Assembly (NCBI RefSeq): GCF_014925405.1
Contig: NZ_AQHJ01000029.1
Coordinates: 62,001 to 126,000, forward strand
Origin: Pseudoalteromonas ulvae UL12
GTDB taxonomy: Bacteria; Pseudomonadota; Gammaproteobacteria; Enterobacterales; Alteromonadaceae
DNA length: 64,000 bases
Direction of reading: 5' to 3'
Shown: piece after piece, positions 9,725 to 19,663 of the stretch
How positions within the stretch are numbered: position 1 is the stretch's first letter
Layout of the letters: each line of letters starts with the position of its first letter
Program-made: the position numbers and the translations under genes
The notes under the pieces: generated by a model
Databases searched by the model: none
What the model was told of the DNA's origin: nothing
The model's input: only the letters and a program-made list of their open reading frames with translations

Positions 9725-10648
9725 TCACAACAAAATGGCTAACCAGAAACTAAAACTGATCACACTCAATAAAGTTGAAATAACCACACTACTGGCGAGC
9801 GTTGATTGATGTTGTTGAATTTGATTAGCGACTAAATAAGCATTGACGCCAAGCGGGGAGGCGCTGAGTAAAACCACCACTGCTAACATCTCAGTATCAA
9901 GCGACAGATAGTAGCCGCCAAAGAGATACACTAATGCAGGTAAAAGAAGTAACTTAATGACACTAGCAATACTGGCTGCTTGCCAATCATCCGATATTTT
10001 ATAAAAGGTTAGGTTTGCACCGAGCACAAATAAAGCACAAGCGATAGCAGGTTGTGATAACAAAGACAGACCATTAATCAGGTCACTGGGTAAACCAAAT
10101 GGTGCCAAGTTAATCGCTATGCCAGATGAAATGCTCAATACCACTGGATTAAGTAGCATTGTTTTAGCAAATTTTCGCCATGAAAAAGACTGTCCTTTCT
10201 CACAAGCACTGAGCAAAAAGGTCAGTGCAAATAGCAATGCGCTATGAAATGTGATGATCATAAAGACATTACCCACCACATGCTCACCCAGCGCCGCAAT
10301 TATAATAGGTAGACCAACCAAAACGGTATTTGAATAACTCGTCCCGAGCGCAAATACGGCATGACGAGCCGGTTGAGCTTGCCTTGAAATAAAAAAGCGG
10401 TCAACCAATACACCCACTATAAATATGCTGATCACCGGAATATAAAAAGCCAGCAAGCTCGCAATATTAAAACTTTGACTTAAATCAGCTTGCGCCATAT
10501 GCACAAATAAAAAGGCAGGAACGCTGATATAAAACGTAAACCGACTTAAACCTGTGATGTGCTCTTTATTCAAGAAGTGTTGAGCAGAGGCTAGGTAACC
10601 TGCAGATACTAAAAAAATTAGCGGGAAAATAATTGAGAAAATACTCAT
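9725..10648 (-). CDS. AEC family transporter (auxin efflux carrier superfamily)
   Basis: The 307-residue protein is hydrophobic throughout, with about ten membrane segments in two halves, the pattern of bacterial AEC permeases. Conserved pieces include FALGTSYSNTVLVGLPI (the first-half conserved motif) and LLSASPLGVNAYLVANQ (the second-half motif with SxPLGVN). Family members export or exchange small carboxylates such as malate; the substrate here is unknown. It lies between two TonB-dependent receptors but on the opposite strand, so it is not co-transcribed with either. Confidence 0.88.
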   Translation of the reverse strand: MSIFSIIFPLIFLVSAGYLASAQHFLNKEHITGLSRFTFYISVPAFLFVHMAQADLSQSFNIASLLAFYIPVISIFIVGVLVDRFFISRQAQPARHAVFALGTSYSNTVLVGLPIIIAALGEHVVGNVFMIITFHSALLFALTFLLSACEKGQSFSWRKFAKTMLLNPVVLSISSGIAINLAPFGLPSDLINGLSLLSQPAIACALFVLGANLTFYKISDDWQAASIASVIKLLLLPALVYLFGGYYLSLDTEMLAVVVLLSASPLGVNAYLVANQIQQHQSTLASSVVISTLLSVISFSFWLAILL

Positions 10649-11080
10649 AAAATAGCCGTCACTTATAAACCTCTATTATGCGTGTAAGTAGGGTGAGATC
10701 AAAAGGCTCAAGCTGAAAAAGACGACTAAAATACGGTTATTGTAATTTAAAGTGCTACATAAATGATTAGTTTGCTAAAGGCGGATTTTTAGTTGCCTTT
10801 ATTGTAACTGTTTGTAAACGGTGAGTTTTTTTGGTTTGTATTTTAGATTGTTGTGTTTTTTGCAGCAATTCTTAATTACTGATTTATATAGTGTATTAGG
10901 GATGTTTTCATATTTCAAACATTATGTTTATTTGTTGTTAACAGTCTTTGTGATAAGCGGCCTTTTAATCTGTCCCTTTACTATGATAAAAAATGTTCGT
11001 TACATAAATATGCATATATATCACGTAAATACGTATTTATTAACGACTAATAACAAAATACATACTTCAGGGAAAACATT
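10649..11080. other. Intergenic region upstream of the second receptor
   Basis: About 430 AT-rich bases. A reading frame starting with GTG at 10821 crosses it, but its composition and lack of a ribosome binding site make it unconvincing. The final stretch TTCAGGGAAAACAT repeats the leader of the first receptor. Promoters for the AEC gene (left) and the receptor (right) must lie here; none was clear enough to mark. Confidence 0.45.
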
Positions 11081-13912
11081 TTGAAAAAATTAAATTTATT
11101 AGCAATCGGTGTTAAAACCGCATTGTTTGCAGGGGCCGTTACAGCCAGTGGTTTTGCAATGGCTGCAGATGAAGAAACCGTAGAAAAAGTAGAGCGTATC
11201 CAAGTTACAGGTTCTCGTATCAAACGCTCAGATATGGAAGGTGCAGCCCCAATAATTAGTATCACAGCAGCTGATTTGACAGACAAAGGTTTCGTGACTG
11301 CGTATGATGCTATTCAATCTTTAAGTGCCGCTACCGGAACAAATCAAGGGCAAGCCTTTGGTGGTTTTACAGCTAATGCAGAAACAGTTAACTTTCGTGG
11401 ATTAGGTCCTAACCGTACTTTAGTTCTTCTTAATGGTAAACGTGTCGCGAATTATCCTCGCGCCTATAATGGCCAAAATAATGTTTTTAATCTTGCAACC
11501 ATCCCAATGGCTGCTATTCAAAGAATTGATATTGTAACTGGAGGACAATCTGCAATTTATGGTTCTGATGCGATTGCGGGTGTAATGAATATCATTACTA
11601 AACGAGGCGTTGAAGAAACAACTCTGAATATTGGGGGTTCTACCACAGCCCATGGCGGTGCTAATAATAAAAAAATATCACTTGTTACCGGCGGTCAAAG
11701 TAATGATTTCAATTGGACTCTTGCATTGGATCATGATGTACAAGATGCGCTAATGGCAAAAGAGCGTTCTTGGTTAGATGATCGTTTTGATCGCCCTTCA
11801 GATATAAAGGATTACCCAGAACACGCACTAGTTATGCCTCGTACCTTGATGGCAATGCAATTTGATGATGGTTGGAAATATTTAGATCCAGGTAAAGAAG
11901 CATGTGATCAGTTTGATAGCCTGCAACATGCAAACCGCCCCTCTCGTGGTTATTATTGTGGAGTTGATGCTTCAGGTACTTCAACTATGATTAATGGCCG
12001 TAAAAATTCATCTATTTATTTCAATAGTAGTTATGAAATAAATGATGATCACCAGTTTAATGCTGATATTTTGTTTTGGAACTCTGATTCTGAACGTGAG
12101 GGATCTCAGTTTTGGGATACGCGATTTTTACGAGATGAAATTGTTGAAGGCCCAAATTATTTAGGGAGTGGTTATTTCTATACCCCTGGTGACGGTAACT
12201 ATAATTATCTTCAGCGTACTTTTCAGCCGCAAGAAATGTTCGGAAAAGGGAATACAAGTAAGTTTGATGAGCAAATGCTTACTACTACTTTAAGTTTCAC
12301 AGGAACAGTTCTTGAGGATTATGATTACGAAGTTTTTGCTTCTTATAGCCAATCAAAAGATGAGCAATCTGGATACCGAGTTAAAAAGGAAGTCGGCTCT
12401 GACTACTTTGTGGCTTATGATGCAGAAAGTGGTGCGCCATCGATTAACTGGGACAGATGGTTTACTCCCTTAGACGAAGCTGGGTTTAATGAAATATTTG
12501 GGTTGAATAACTCAGAATCAGATTCAAGCGTCTTAACAACAGGAGCCAATATCACTGGTGATTTATATGAATTACCAGCAGGTGCAGTCGCATTCTCGGC
12601 CTTAGTGGAATACGAAAAGTCAGAATATGATATTAATGTGAATCCTCGTACTTTAGGGAAAGAAGGGCAAGGGTGGGCCGGTTTAACTGGAACGGAAGGT
12701 TCCGGTGAGCGTGCTCGAACAGCTATCGCTCTTGAGCTTTCAGTACCTGTCATAGATGGTTTATTGCTGAATTTAGCTGCTCGTTACGATAATTATAATG
12801 ATGATACTCAAGTGGGTGGTGCTCCAACCTATCAAGTTGGTGTTGAGTATCGTCCAGTTGATGAACTATTACTTCGAGCTAACTGGGGAACTACATTCCG
12901 TGCTCCAGATTTACATAATGTATTTAAAGATCCATCAGGCTCTTATTCAAGTGTTACCGACTATACATTGGTAGCTTCTTGTAATGCAATCGCAGAAGGA
13001 AATCCTGGAGGGGTGTTAATACCTGGGGCTGATATTGATAGTTTAACCAAGACATGTACGGAAGACTTTAATGAAAGTTATACTGTATTCGGTGTTTCTC
13101 AAGGTGAGAAAAATCTAAAAGAAGAAACCGGTGAGTCATTAACAATTGGGTTTGTTTGGCAACCTCTTGATAACTTAAGTATGACTTTTGATGTTTATAA
13201 TATCTTAATGGAAGATGCAGTTAGAACATATCCAACAGATCGTGTAATGCGTCAGGAGCGTGATTGTTTAGCTGGTACTGAAGATATTAATAGCAACCTT
13301 TGTAAAGATACATTTAGCCGATTAGATCGCTATGCAGATACTGGGTTTAATACATCATATAAAGTGAGAGAAACACGCTCTAGTTTTATAAATGCAGCTA
13401 TGCAAGAGCAAACAGGCTTTGATTTCCAGTTAGATTATGACTATGAAATTGCTGATTTTGGTGTGGTTGGTTTCAAGACTGAATACTCACATGTTCTTAA
13501 AACTGAGCGCCAGACATTTACCGGTGATGAAATAGAGAAAGACTATCGCGATGATTACCAAAACAGTGAATTTCGCTCAAAAGTTACTAATTCTTTAAGC
13601 TATGATACTGATGAATGGCATTTTGTTTTAACTCAATATCGTTATGGTTCATTACCAAATGATGTAGATGAAGATGATTGGACTCAAGTTGAAAAGCGCC
13701 GTTATGCACCGTTATTTATGTATAACTTAGGGGTTTCTTATGAAATAAATAGCAGTAACTTAATTCGTTTAGGTGTAAACAACTTAATGGATTCAAGAGC
13801 TCGTTATGATGCATCAGAGCAAGGTTCTCCTTATTTCAATATATTTGCTTATCCTAGTACAGCGATAATTAAAGGACGTGAGTTTACTTTAAATTATACA
13901 GTTACATTTTAA
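11081..13912 (+). CDS. TonB-dependent outer-membrane receptor (Oar-like), paralogue
   Basis: This 943-residue receptor has the same plan as the one at 6745: signal peptide MKKLNLLAIGVKTALFAGAV, VERIQVTGSRIKRSD after the mature N-terminus, plug (LVLLNGKRV, QSAIYGSDAIAGVMNII) and a barrel ending in FTLNYTVTF. It also starts with TTG, preceded by TTCAGGG. The barrel sequences differ strongly from the first receptor, so the ligands probably differ, whereas the signal-peptide DNA is nearly identical. Cysteines in the extracellular loops may form disulfides. No periplasmic or inner-membrane import genes adjoin it. Confidence 0.93.
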   Translation: MKKLNLLAIGVKTALFAGAVTASGFAMAADEETVEKVERIQVTGSRIKRSDMEGAAPIISITAADLTDKGFVTAYDAIQSLSAATGTNQGQAFGGFTANAETVNFRGLGPNRTLVLLNGKRVANYPRAYNGQNNVFNLATIPMAAIQRIDIVTGGQSAIYGSDAIAGVMNIITKRGVEETTLNIGGSTTAHGGANNKKISLVTGGQSNDFNWTLALDHDVQDALMAKERSWLDDRFDRPSDIKDYPEHALVMPRTLMAMQFDDGWKYLDPGKEACDQFDSLQHANRPSRGYYCGVDASGTSTMINGRKNSSIYFNSSYEINDDHQFNADILFWNSDSEREGSQFWDTRFLRDEIVEGPNYLGSGYFYTPGDGNYNYLQRTFQPQEMFGKGNTSKFDEQMLTTTLSFTGTVLEDYDYEVFASYSQSKDEQSGYRVKKEVGSDYFVAYDAESGAPSINWDRWFTPLDEAGFNEIFGLNNSESDSSVLTTGANITGDLYELPAGAVAFSALVEYEKSEYDINVNPRTLGKEGQGWAGLTGTEGSGERARTAIALELSVPVIDGLLLNLAARYDNYNDDTQVGGAPTYQVGVEYRPVDELLLRANWGTTFRAPDLHNVFKDPSGSYSSVTDYTLVASCNAIAEGNPGGVLIPGADIDSLTKTCTEDFNESYTVFGVSQGEKNLKEETGESLTIGFVWQPLDNLSMTFDVYNILMEDAVRTYPTDRVMRQERDCLAGTEDINSNLCKDTFSRLDRYADTGFNTSYKVRETRSSFINAAMQEQTGFDFQLDYDYEIADFGVVGFKTEYSHVLKTERQTFTGDEIEKDYRDDYQNSEFRSKVTNSLSYDTDEWHFVLTQYRYGSLPNDVDEDDWTQVEKRRYAPLFMYNLGVSYEINSSNLIRLGVNNLMDSRARYDASEQGSPYFNIFAYPSTAIIKGREFTLNYTVTF

Positions 13913-14002
13913 TTGAAAGTAGTTGTTGTAAAAAGCTCTGAGAAATAACCCTGATTAGTTAGGTGTTTTCCACCTGCACTAATTGATCTATTTTCAGAGT
14001 AT

Positions 14003-14037
14003 AAAAAATCCGATAAGTTATCTTATCGGATTTTTTT
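14003..14037 (+). terminator. Intrinsic terminator after the second receptor
   Basis: AAAAAATCCGATAAG / CTTATCGGATTTTTT encloses a short loop and is followed by T residues, about 90 bases after the receptor stop. Both arms carry A or T runs, so it could act in both directions. Confidence 0.88.
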
Positions 14038-14368
14038 ATACTTGTTTCACACTTCTTAGATATCATTAGCAGTTGGTAGCTTTTTATGATTTTTCTAAAC
14101 TGATTCTATTGAACAACTTCTAAACATATTTGTAGCTCCAGTTAGGTATAGGTTTTACTCTCTATAAAGTATTTAGTGCTCACAGTTAAAAACTTTGAGC
14201 ACTTTAACTTGATCGCTACAACCACAACGGTGACAGAATAGCTATTGAGCCGAAAGGTAATGTATTTTATAAATTCACTAAGCCAAAAAGCAGAAAGCAA
14301 AGCTCAAGTTCAAGAGATTTTTCCTTCCTTTGCTTTAATCCGCTATACTCCTCGCTCTTTTTTAAGGG
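14038..14368. other. Intergenic region before yacL
   Basis: About 330 bases without a convincing gene. A frame at 14245-14430 overlaps the start of yacL in another frame and looks spurious. A -10-like TATACT at 14344 lies about 30 bases before the yacL start and is probably part of its promoter. Confidence 0.45.
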
Positions 14369-14374
14369 GTGAAG

Positions 14375-14761
14375 ATGGAATACCAATTTGTCCGCGATCC
14401 TATCTTTGGGTTTCGCGCAAAATTTACTGATGAGCAAGCGTTATTTGGCCGCTGGTTGACGGAAGAAATCAATACCGATCGACAGCAATTAACTGCTTTG
14501 CTGGGGTTAATCGAACAAGTTAAAGCGGTGCAGGTTAATGAGCTAAAACTACTTGGTAAAGAAGTCAGTTTAACATTAAGTGATGCTGAAGCGCTGCTTG
14601 AGGCCAATATTCTTCATCAAGGAGATGAAGATATCTCTATGTATCAAGATGATGCATTGGCATTGGATGAAGACGGCTTGCTGGCTGTGTGTGGTTATGA
14701 AGACTTTGTGGCATTAATCCATGCTTGGTGCGAATTTATTCGTTTTAGTATCACGCCTTAA
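14375..14761 (+). CDS. yacL: UPF0231 family protein YacL
   Basis: The 128-residue acidic protein aligns by eye with E. coli YacL: M-[DE]-Y-x-F-[LV]-RD at the start, the G-x-W-x-x-EE segment near 25-32, and L-S-[LV]-C-G-x-E-DF near the end (here LLAVCGYEDF). The biochemical role is unknown. I chose ATG 14375, five bases after AAGGGG, rather than GTG at 14369, which overlaps that ribosome binding site. It appears to be a single gene converging on the TPR gene. Confidence 0.88.
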   Translation: MEYQFVRDPIFGFRAKFTDEQALFGRWLTEEINTDRQQLTALLGLIEQVKAVQVNELKLLGKEVSLTLSDAEALLEANILHQGDEDISMYQDDALALDEDGLLAVCGYEDFVALIHAWCEFIRFSITP

Positions 14762-14786
14762 TTCACACCTTTAATACTGATATTAA

Positions 14787-15761
14787 TTACTTGAGCATAT
14801 TGAGCTTTTTTTGTGTGAGCTTAGTTAATTTAGCGTCGACACTATTAAGAGCAAGCCAGCCGAATATGTCTTTGGCTTCAACCTCTTTATCATGTTCTAA
14901 ATACAGGCTAGCTAAGTTGTAATGTGCCCATAAAAAGTAGGGGTCATTGTTATCTTTGTTGTGAGCATCAATAAATGCATTCAGGGCGACGATCCCGTTA
15001 TTAAGCTGTGTTTGGTTTTGTAATGCAAAAAAGCCCATATAATAGCGTGTCATTTGCACTAAAGAATGCGGGTACTGCTGTGACTCAATAAGCTGGTAGC
15101 TATAAAGTAGTGCCTGCTCTGCTAGATCCTCTTCTTGTTTTTTTATTAACACTAAACCAATATTGAGATGCAGCAATAGGTCATCTGGAAACTGTGTTTT
15201 GGCTTGCTCTACAAGCTCTGCTAGCTCATCTGAATTGCTATGAAAGGTTGATTTTGCTAACAGATGATAACGAGGTGAGCGCTGACTTAATTGTTCCAGC
15301 CAATAATCACCATCATCGTCACCACCACCGAACAACCAAGGTGTTAAATGGTAGTAACCAGTTAAATGGAGCATAAAAAAGCCATTGTTGGGTGCGAGTT
15401 CTTGCGCGCGGGTAAAGTGTGTTTGCGCTTTATTGCTTAAACTAAAGGCGCTGAGGTAGCTTTCTTTTGCTTCTTCCAAACAGGTTTTAGCATACATAAA
15501 ATGCGCAGCCGCAAGATTGGGTGCTTGTTGTAAAAATTGCTTGCTCAAAGTGTGGGCTAAAGAAAAGTTTTCATGGTTTAGGGCGCGATCAATATCAAAA
15601 ATAGTTTGTCGTTGGCTAGCATTGAGGTCGCCAAGTTCGCCTTGCTCGACCAGTGCAGTGAGCGCCGCTGTTGGCGCGAGCAGTGATGATACCGCGCTGT
15701 TTGCGTGTAAACTCAAGGCTAGGAAACAGCAAACGATAGCGGCTTTAAATGCGATGCTCAT
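14787..15761 (-). CDS. Secreted TPR-repeat protein, function unknown
   Basis: The 324-residue protein begins with a signal peptide (about 22 residues, ending near LHANSA) and continues as helical repeats of TPR character, for example FSLAHTLSKQFLQQAPNLAAAHFMYAKTC and YNLASLYLEHDKEVEAKDIFGWLAL. A glycine/aspartate stretch GGGDDDGDYW lies near the middle. It is probably a periplasmic scaffold or assembly factor, but no partner is evident. It lies about 90 bases from the next gene and may have its own promoter. Confidence 0.72.
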   Translation of the reverse strand: MSIAFKAAIVCCFLALSLHANSAVSSLLAPTAALTALVEQGELGDLNASQRQTIFDIDRALNHENFSLAHTLSKQFLQQAPNLAAAHFMYAKTCLEEAKESYLSAFSLSNKAQTHFTRAQELAPNNGFFMLHLTGYYHLTPWLFGGGDDDGDYWLEQLSQRSPRYHLLAKSTFHSNSDELAELVEQAKTQFPDDLLLHLNIGLVLIKKQEEDLAEQALLYSYQLIESQQYPHSLVQMTRYYMGFFALQNQTQLNNGIVALNAFIDAHNKDNNDPYFLWAHYNLASLYLEHDKEVEAKDIFGWLALNSVDAKLTKLTQKKLNMLK

Positions 15762-15851
15762 AACAATAAATCCTTAAATATCAACAATGCTTAGCATATC
15801 AGTGTTTCATGGGTTTGAAAAATACCCATTGTAGGAATTTGTAAGCATTCG

Positions 15852-16316
15852 TTAACCACTTTGTTTTGCTTCGAGTAACTTGCTGAGCGCTTCAATGCGC
15901 TGACTCATGCCGAAAATGATTTGGTCTTTGAGTTTATCTTTCATCGCAGCTGGCAGGCGAGTTAACACTATGGGTGACAGTGAGAGCAAAATGGTATCTT
16001 CGCTTGCTTGTGCGTTGATACTGCGATTACGCCCAGCAATAAAGCTGCCTTCACCAATAAATTCACCGGGCAAAACATTACTTAATTCAACCTGATCGTT
16101 TTGTCGGTACATGGTCAGTTGGCCGCTGAGCACTAAATACAAGTTTGCATCGTGATCGTATTGCTGAAATACAAAACGATGCTGTTTGACTAAATATAAT
16201 TGTGAAAAGGACTCAAGCAGCACTTGGCGCTCATCTAAACTGAACACTTTAAAAAACGCTAAACGGTTGATAATTTCCATCCGTTTTATTAGCGGGATAT
16301 TTTCTATTAATTTCAT
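15852..16316 (-). CDS. Cyclic-nucleotide-binding domain protein without DNA-binding domain
   Basis: The 154 residues are essentially one cNMP-binding jelly roll: FVFQQYDHDANLYLVLSGQLTMYR as the early strands, then the phosphate-binding cassette-like LPGEFIGEGSFIAGRNRSINAQA. No helix-turn-helix follows, unlike Crp or Fnr; the C-terminus is a single helix (ISQRIEALSKLLEA-like). It lies 34 bases after ntrC on the same strand and may be co-transcribed with the nitrogen regulators. Whether it binds a cyclic nucleotide cannot be settled by eye. A signalling adaptor is plausible. Confidence 0.75.
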   Translation of the reverse strand: MKLIENIPLIKRMEIINRLAFFKVFSLDERQVLLESFSQLYLVKQHRFVFQQYDHDANLYLVLSGQLTMYRQNDQVELSNVLPGEFIGEGSFIAGRNRSINAQASEDTILLSLSPIVLTRLPAAMKDKLKDQIIFGMSQRIEALSKLLEAKQSG

Positions 16317-16350
16317 AACAAAAGCGAAACTGAACCAACAGCTAAATAGG

Positions 16351-17742
16351 TTAATCGTTAAGGTTGCGCTCTTTTAACTTTCTCGTCAAGGTATTGCGAC
16401 CCCAGCCAATTTTGATCGCGGCATCTTGTTTATGACCATTACAGTGCTGTAATGCGGTGTTAATAAGTTTAACTTCAAGCTCTGCTTGCACGTCGGGCCA
16501 AATATTTTCGCGGCCTTTTTTGAGTTCTGCATCGAACCAAGCTTGAAATTGGCTCAGCCAATCACCAGATGCAGCATGCTGAATCGGATTAGTTAAAATC
16601 TCCGGCGGTAAATCGGCTTCGGTGACAGTTTGCCCCGGTGCCATAACGGTGAGCCAGCGACAGGTATTTTCAAGTTGCCTGACATTACCTGGCCAGTGAA
16701 AAGCTTTGAGTTTTTGGCATGCATCAGAGGCAAGAATTTTGCTTTCGACTTTTAGCTCTTTGGCACTTTTAGTTAAAAAGTAATGAGCAAGTTTTTCTAT
16801 GTCTTCAGTGCGCTCACGTAAGGCAGGAAGTTTTAAACGAACAACATTTAAACGATGGAATAAGTCTTCACGAAACTTACCTGTCGCAGCTAGTTCTTCT
16901 AGATTCTGATGGGTGGCGGCAATAATGCGTACATCGACCTTAATGCTTTGATGGCCGCCCACTCGGTAAAATTCACCATCAGCCAGCACTCGTAGCAATC
17001 GAGTTTGTACATCTAATGGCATATCGCCAATTTCATCTAAAAATAAGGTGCCGCCATTGGCTTGTTCAAAGCGGCCTTTTCGCACGCTGTCAGCCCCGGT
17101 AAAAGCGCCTTTCTCATGACCAAATAGTTCCGATTCAACTAATTCTTTAGGGATCGCGGCCATATTGAGGGCGATAAATTCTTTTTCTTTGCGTGGACTG
17201 TGGTTGTGAAGCGCCCCTGCGACTAATTCTTTACCTGTGCCGGATTCTCCGTTAATTAACACACTCATGCTTGACGCCGAGAGTTTACCGATTGCTCGAA
17301 ACACTTCTTGCATCGCAGGCGCTTCGCCGATGATATCTTGGGTTTTTTGTTCGGGTATTTTGTTTTTCTTTTTCAGGCCCTGATTCGCGCGACAGGCGCT
17401 TTCAACTAAATTAACGGCTTCGTTAAGATCAAATGGTTTGGCTAAGTATTCAAACGCACCTTTTTGAAATGCTTGCACGGCTGAATCGAGATCAGAATGG
17501 GCAGTCATAATGATGACAGGTAAGCCTGGGTTGTTTGTACTGATCCCTTCAAGCAATGTCATGCCATCCATGCCAGGCATACGAACATCCGACACGAGTA
17601 CTGTTGGTTGACTGTATTCTAAGGCGCTTAAAACAGACTCTGCGCTGGCAAAGCTTTCGGTTTGAAAACCGGCGCGGCTCAGTGCTTTTTCAAGAACAAA
17701 CCGTATCGACGCATCATCATCAACCAGCCAAACTGTTTTCAT
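16351..17742 (-). CDS. glnG: Nitrogen regulation response regulator NtrC
   Basis: The 463-residue protein has all three NtrC parts: a receiver domain (1-120; phospho-acceptor D52 in [12 protein letters not shown], with DDD at 8-10), a sigma-54 AAA+ domain (about 140-370; Walker [15 protein letters not shown] loop for sigma-54 contact, FLDEIGDMP as Walker B) and a Fis-type DNA-binding C-terminus ending in [17 protein letters not shown]. Phosphorylated by NtrB, it activates sigma-54 promoters such as glnA when nitrogen is scarce. It follows ntrB by 24 bases in the same operon. The glnA control region at 21130-21245 has sites it would bind. Confidence 0.97.
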   Translation of the reverse strand: MKTVWLVDDDASIRFVLEKALSRAGFQTESFASAESVLSALEYSQPTVLVSDVRMPGMDGMTLLEGISTNNPGLPVIIMTAHSDLDSAVQAFQKGAFEYLAKPFDLNEAVNLVESACRANQGLKKKNKIPEQKTQDIIGEAPAMQEVFRAIGKLSASSMSVLINGESGTGKELVAGALHNHSPRKEKEFIALNMAAIPKELVESELFGHEKGAFTGADSVRKGRFEQANGGTLFLDEIGDMPLDVQTRLLRVLADGEFYRVGGHQSIKVDVRIIAATHQNLEELAATGKFREDLFHRLNVVRLKLPALRERTEDIEKLAHYFLTKSAKELKVESKILASDACQKLKAFHWPGNVRQLENTCRWLTVMAPGQTVTEADLPPEILTNPIQHAASGDWLSQFQAWFDAELKKGRENIWPDVQAELEVKLINTALQHCNGHKQDAAIKIGWGRNTLTRKLKERNLND

Positions 17743-17766
17743 TTATCACTCCAAACGCATTCTTTG

Positions 17767-18843
17767 TTATTGTTGGTTAACAAAGGGTAGATATATATTA
17801 AATTCTGTATGGCCTGGCCAACTTTCACATTCGATATAACCATCGTGTTGATCGATCAACGTTTGTGCGATGGCTAAACCGAGCCCTGAGCCACCATCTT
17901 TGTTGGTGACCATAGGGTAAAAGAGTGTGTCTCTTATTGCTTTGTCGATTCCAGGGCCATTGTCTGACACTTTAATCATTAAGGCATTCTTCATCGCTTT
18001 GTTGTGAATGCGCATATGGTGACGAATGCGAGTTTGCAAGGTGATTTCACCGCCTTCGGTGAGTGCTTGCTGCGCATTTCGCACGATATTGAGCACAACC
18101 TGTTGAATCTTGCCTTGATCAATAAAAATATCAGGAATACTCGGATCATAATCTTTAATCACATTGATTTGACTGTGATTTGATAGCATTGTCAGTTTTA
18201 CTACTGACTCAAGAGTTTGATGAATATTGCACCAGGTTTTATTCGGTAGCTGATTTGGTCCAAGCAGGCGGTCGACTAGCTCTGTCAATCGGTCAGCTTG
18301 CTCAATGATCAGCGTTGCGCATTCATCTCTTTCTTGTTGATCAACCTCGTATTGCAATAACTGCGCCGCTCCGCGAATTCCACCTAAAGGATTTTTTATT
18401 TCGTGGGCTAAACCGCGAATAAGCGTACGGGCAGCAATGTATTGATGCATTTGATGTGAGGCTTTGTCGTGTTTAATTTCTTCATCAAGCGCTCTACATT
18501 CGAGCATAATATAAGGGTTGGATTCGATGGTGATCTTGCGACTGCTTAAGGTTATTTTGGCATGGCGAGAATCAAGGAAAACCGCGTCAGCTCTGTGTTG
18601 GTGGCAGTCACTGCCTTCATTTAAGGTATGGCTAATAATGCGTTTGATGTCGATGTTGTGATAGTTAAATAATGACTCAAACTCTTGGCCTAAAAAGCGC
18701 TTATGGCCCAATGCAAATAACTCACTCGCGCTGTCGTTTGCATAAACAACAATGAGCTGCTCATCAAGCAAAATAACGGCCGTGGCTAGATTTTCACAAA
18801 TAGAAAGCAAGGTGTCGTGTTTGAGAGTTTTATTTTTGGGCAT
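17767..18843 (-). CDS. glnL: Nitrogen regulation sensor kinase NtrB
   Basis: This 358-residue cytoplasmic kinase has an N-terminal PAS domain (about 10-120) and a transmitter with the phospho-accepting histidine H147 in GLAHEIKNPLGGIRGAAQ. The ATPase boxes follow: N box IVRNAQQAL, G1 VSDNGPGID and G2 GGSGLGLAIA. It has no membrane segment, as expected for NtrB, which reads nitrogen status through PII. It phosphorylates or dephosphorylates NtrC, encoded 24 bases downstream. In E. coli it forms an operon with glnA; here a DUF4124 gene and terminator separate it from glnA. Confidence 0.96.
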   Translation of the reverse strand: MPKNKTLKHDTLLSICENLATAVILLDEQLIVVYANDSASELFALGHKRFLGQEFESLFNYHNIDIKRIISHTLNEGSDCHQHRADAVFLDSRHAKITLSSRKITIESNPYIMLECRALDEEIKHDKASHQMHQYIAARTLIRGLAHEIKNPLGGIRGAAQLLQYEVDQQERDECATLIIEQADRLTELVDRLLGPNQLPNKTWCNIHQTLESVVKLTMLSNHSQINVIKDYDPSIPDIFIDQGKIQQVVLNIVRNAQQALTEGGEITLQTRIRHHMRIHNKAMKNALMIKVSDNGPGIDKAIRDTLFYPMVTNKDGGSGLGLAIAQTLIDQHDGYIECESWPGHTEFNIYLPFVNQQ

Positions 18844-19012
18844 CTTTGCACCATTTTAGTGCGTTGCTATTTGAGTCGTATTTCAGCTATCACTTTGCTC
18901 TAGCAACGGAAAATTAATCATGAAGTTATTTGAGCTGAAAAACAGATTATCATGAGGCTATTATACGTGAAAGTGTTGATTGCGTGGGATTGAATACGTA
19001 ATCAAAAAATGA

Positions 19013-19531
19013 TTAGAGACCTTTACGATGTAAGTAAATCGTCACGATTTCACTTTGACCGATTTCTTTTCCTTTGGCATCAATTAACTTTAATTGCAGC
19101 GTGTGTTCGCCGCGATCAACGTTACGCAGTGCAAAAATAGCTGAGCTTTTTGGGGCTTGAGTGGCCATGCCATCTAAGTACAATTGAATTGAGAGACCGC
19201 TTTCAAAACGTGGACTTACTTTTCCGCTGACGTAAATGGAGCCTGTATTGTCTCGAATGGTGGCTTGATCTTTAGGCTCTGTGATTGAAATACTAAACTG
19301 AGTTTGAGTGTCTTGTTGTGATTCTGCTTTGTATAAAGTACTGGTATCAACGGCTTGCATATCGACTGTATTGATATTGAGATTCAACTCTTCAGAACCT
19401 TTTTGAGGAGTATCAGAAAAAACAAGCACGCCTTTAGCGTCACGCCAAACGTAGATTTTTTTCTGGCCAGCTATAGAAGGAGCTGCAAGTAGCGTCATGC
19501 AGACAGCAAATAGTATTAAGCGTTTTGCCAC
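19013..19531 (-). CDS. Secreted DUF4124-domain protein
   Basis: The 172-residue protein begins with a signal peptide (cleavage near SIAGQKK) followed by KIYVWRDAKGVLVFSDTPQKGS, the DUF4124 motif common in proteins encoded near glnA/ntrBC in gammaproteobacteria. The C-terminal half, from about 80, is a beta-rich region with charged strands (HTLQLKLIDAKGKEIG). The role is unknown. It lies between glnA and ntrB on the same strand, 169 bases before ntrB, and after the glnA terminator, so read-through from the glnA promoter may express it. Confidence 0.82.
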   Translation of the reverse strand: MAKRLILFAVCMTLLAAPSIAGQKKIYVWRDAKGVLVFSDTPQKGSEELNLNINTVDMQAVDTSTLYKAESQQDTQTQFSISITEPKDQATIRDNTGSIYVSGKVSPRFESGLSIQLYLDGMATQAPKSSAIFALRNVDRGEHTLQLKLIDAKGKEIGQSEIVTIYLHRKGL

Positions 19532-19605
19532 CTAATTTTCCTTCTATTTTTATAGCTTGTTATTGAATAGTTAATAACTTTATATGATTAGCGCTAATTT
19601 TGCTA

Positions 19606-19631
19606 TAAAAAAAGCCTGCGAAGCAGGCTTT
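19606..19631 (-). terminator. glnA terminator
   Basis: Read on the minus strand, AAAGCCTGC / GCAGGCTTT with a three-base loop is followed by TTTTT. It lies 33 bases after the glnA stop and separates glnA from the DUF4124 gene. Confidence 0.85.
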
Positions 19632-19663
19632 GGAACACACATTGAAACAAATAGTTAGCTTAC

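Noticed and set aside
10821..11084. An 87-residue frame before the second TonB receptor
   Set aside because: It starts with GTG, has no ribosome binding site, is AT-rich and overlaps the receptor start. It looks like chance.
14245..14430. A 61-residue frame overlapping yacL
   Set aside because: It overlaps the start of yacL in another frame and shows no family features.
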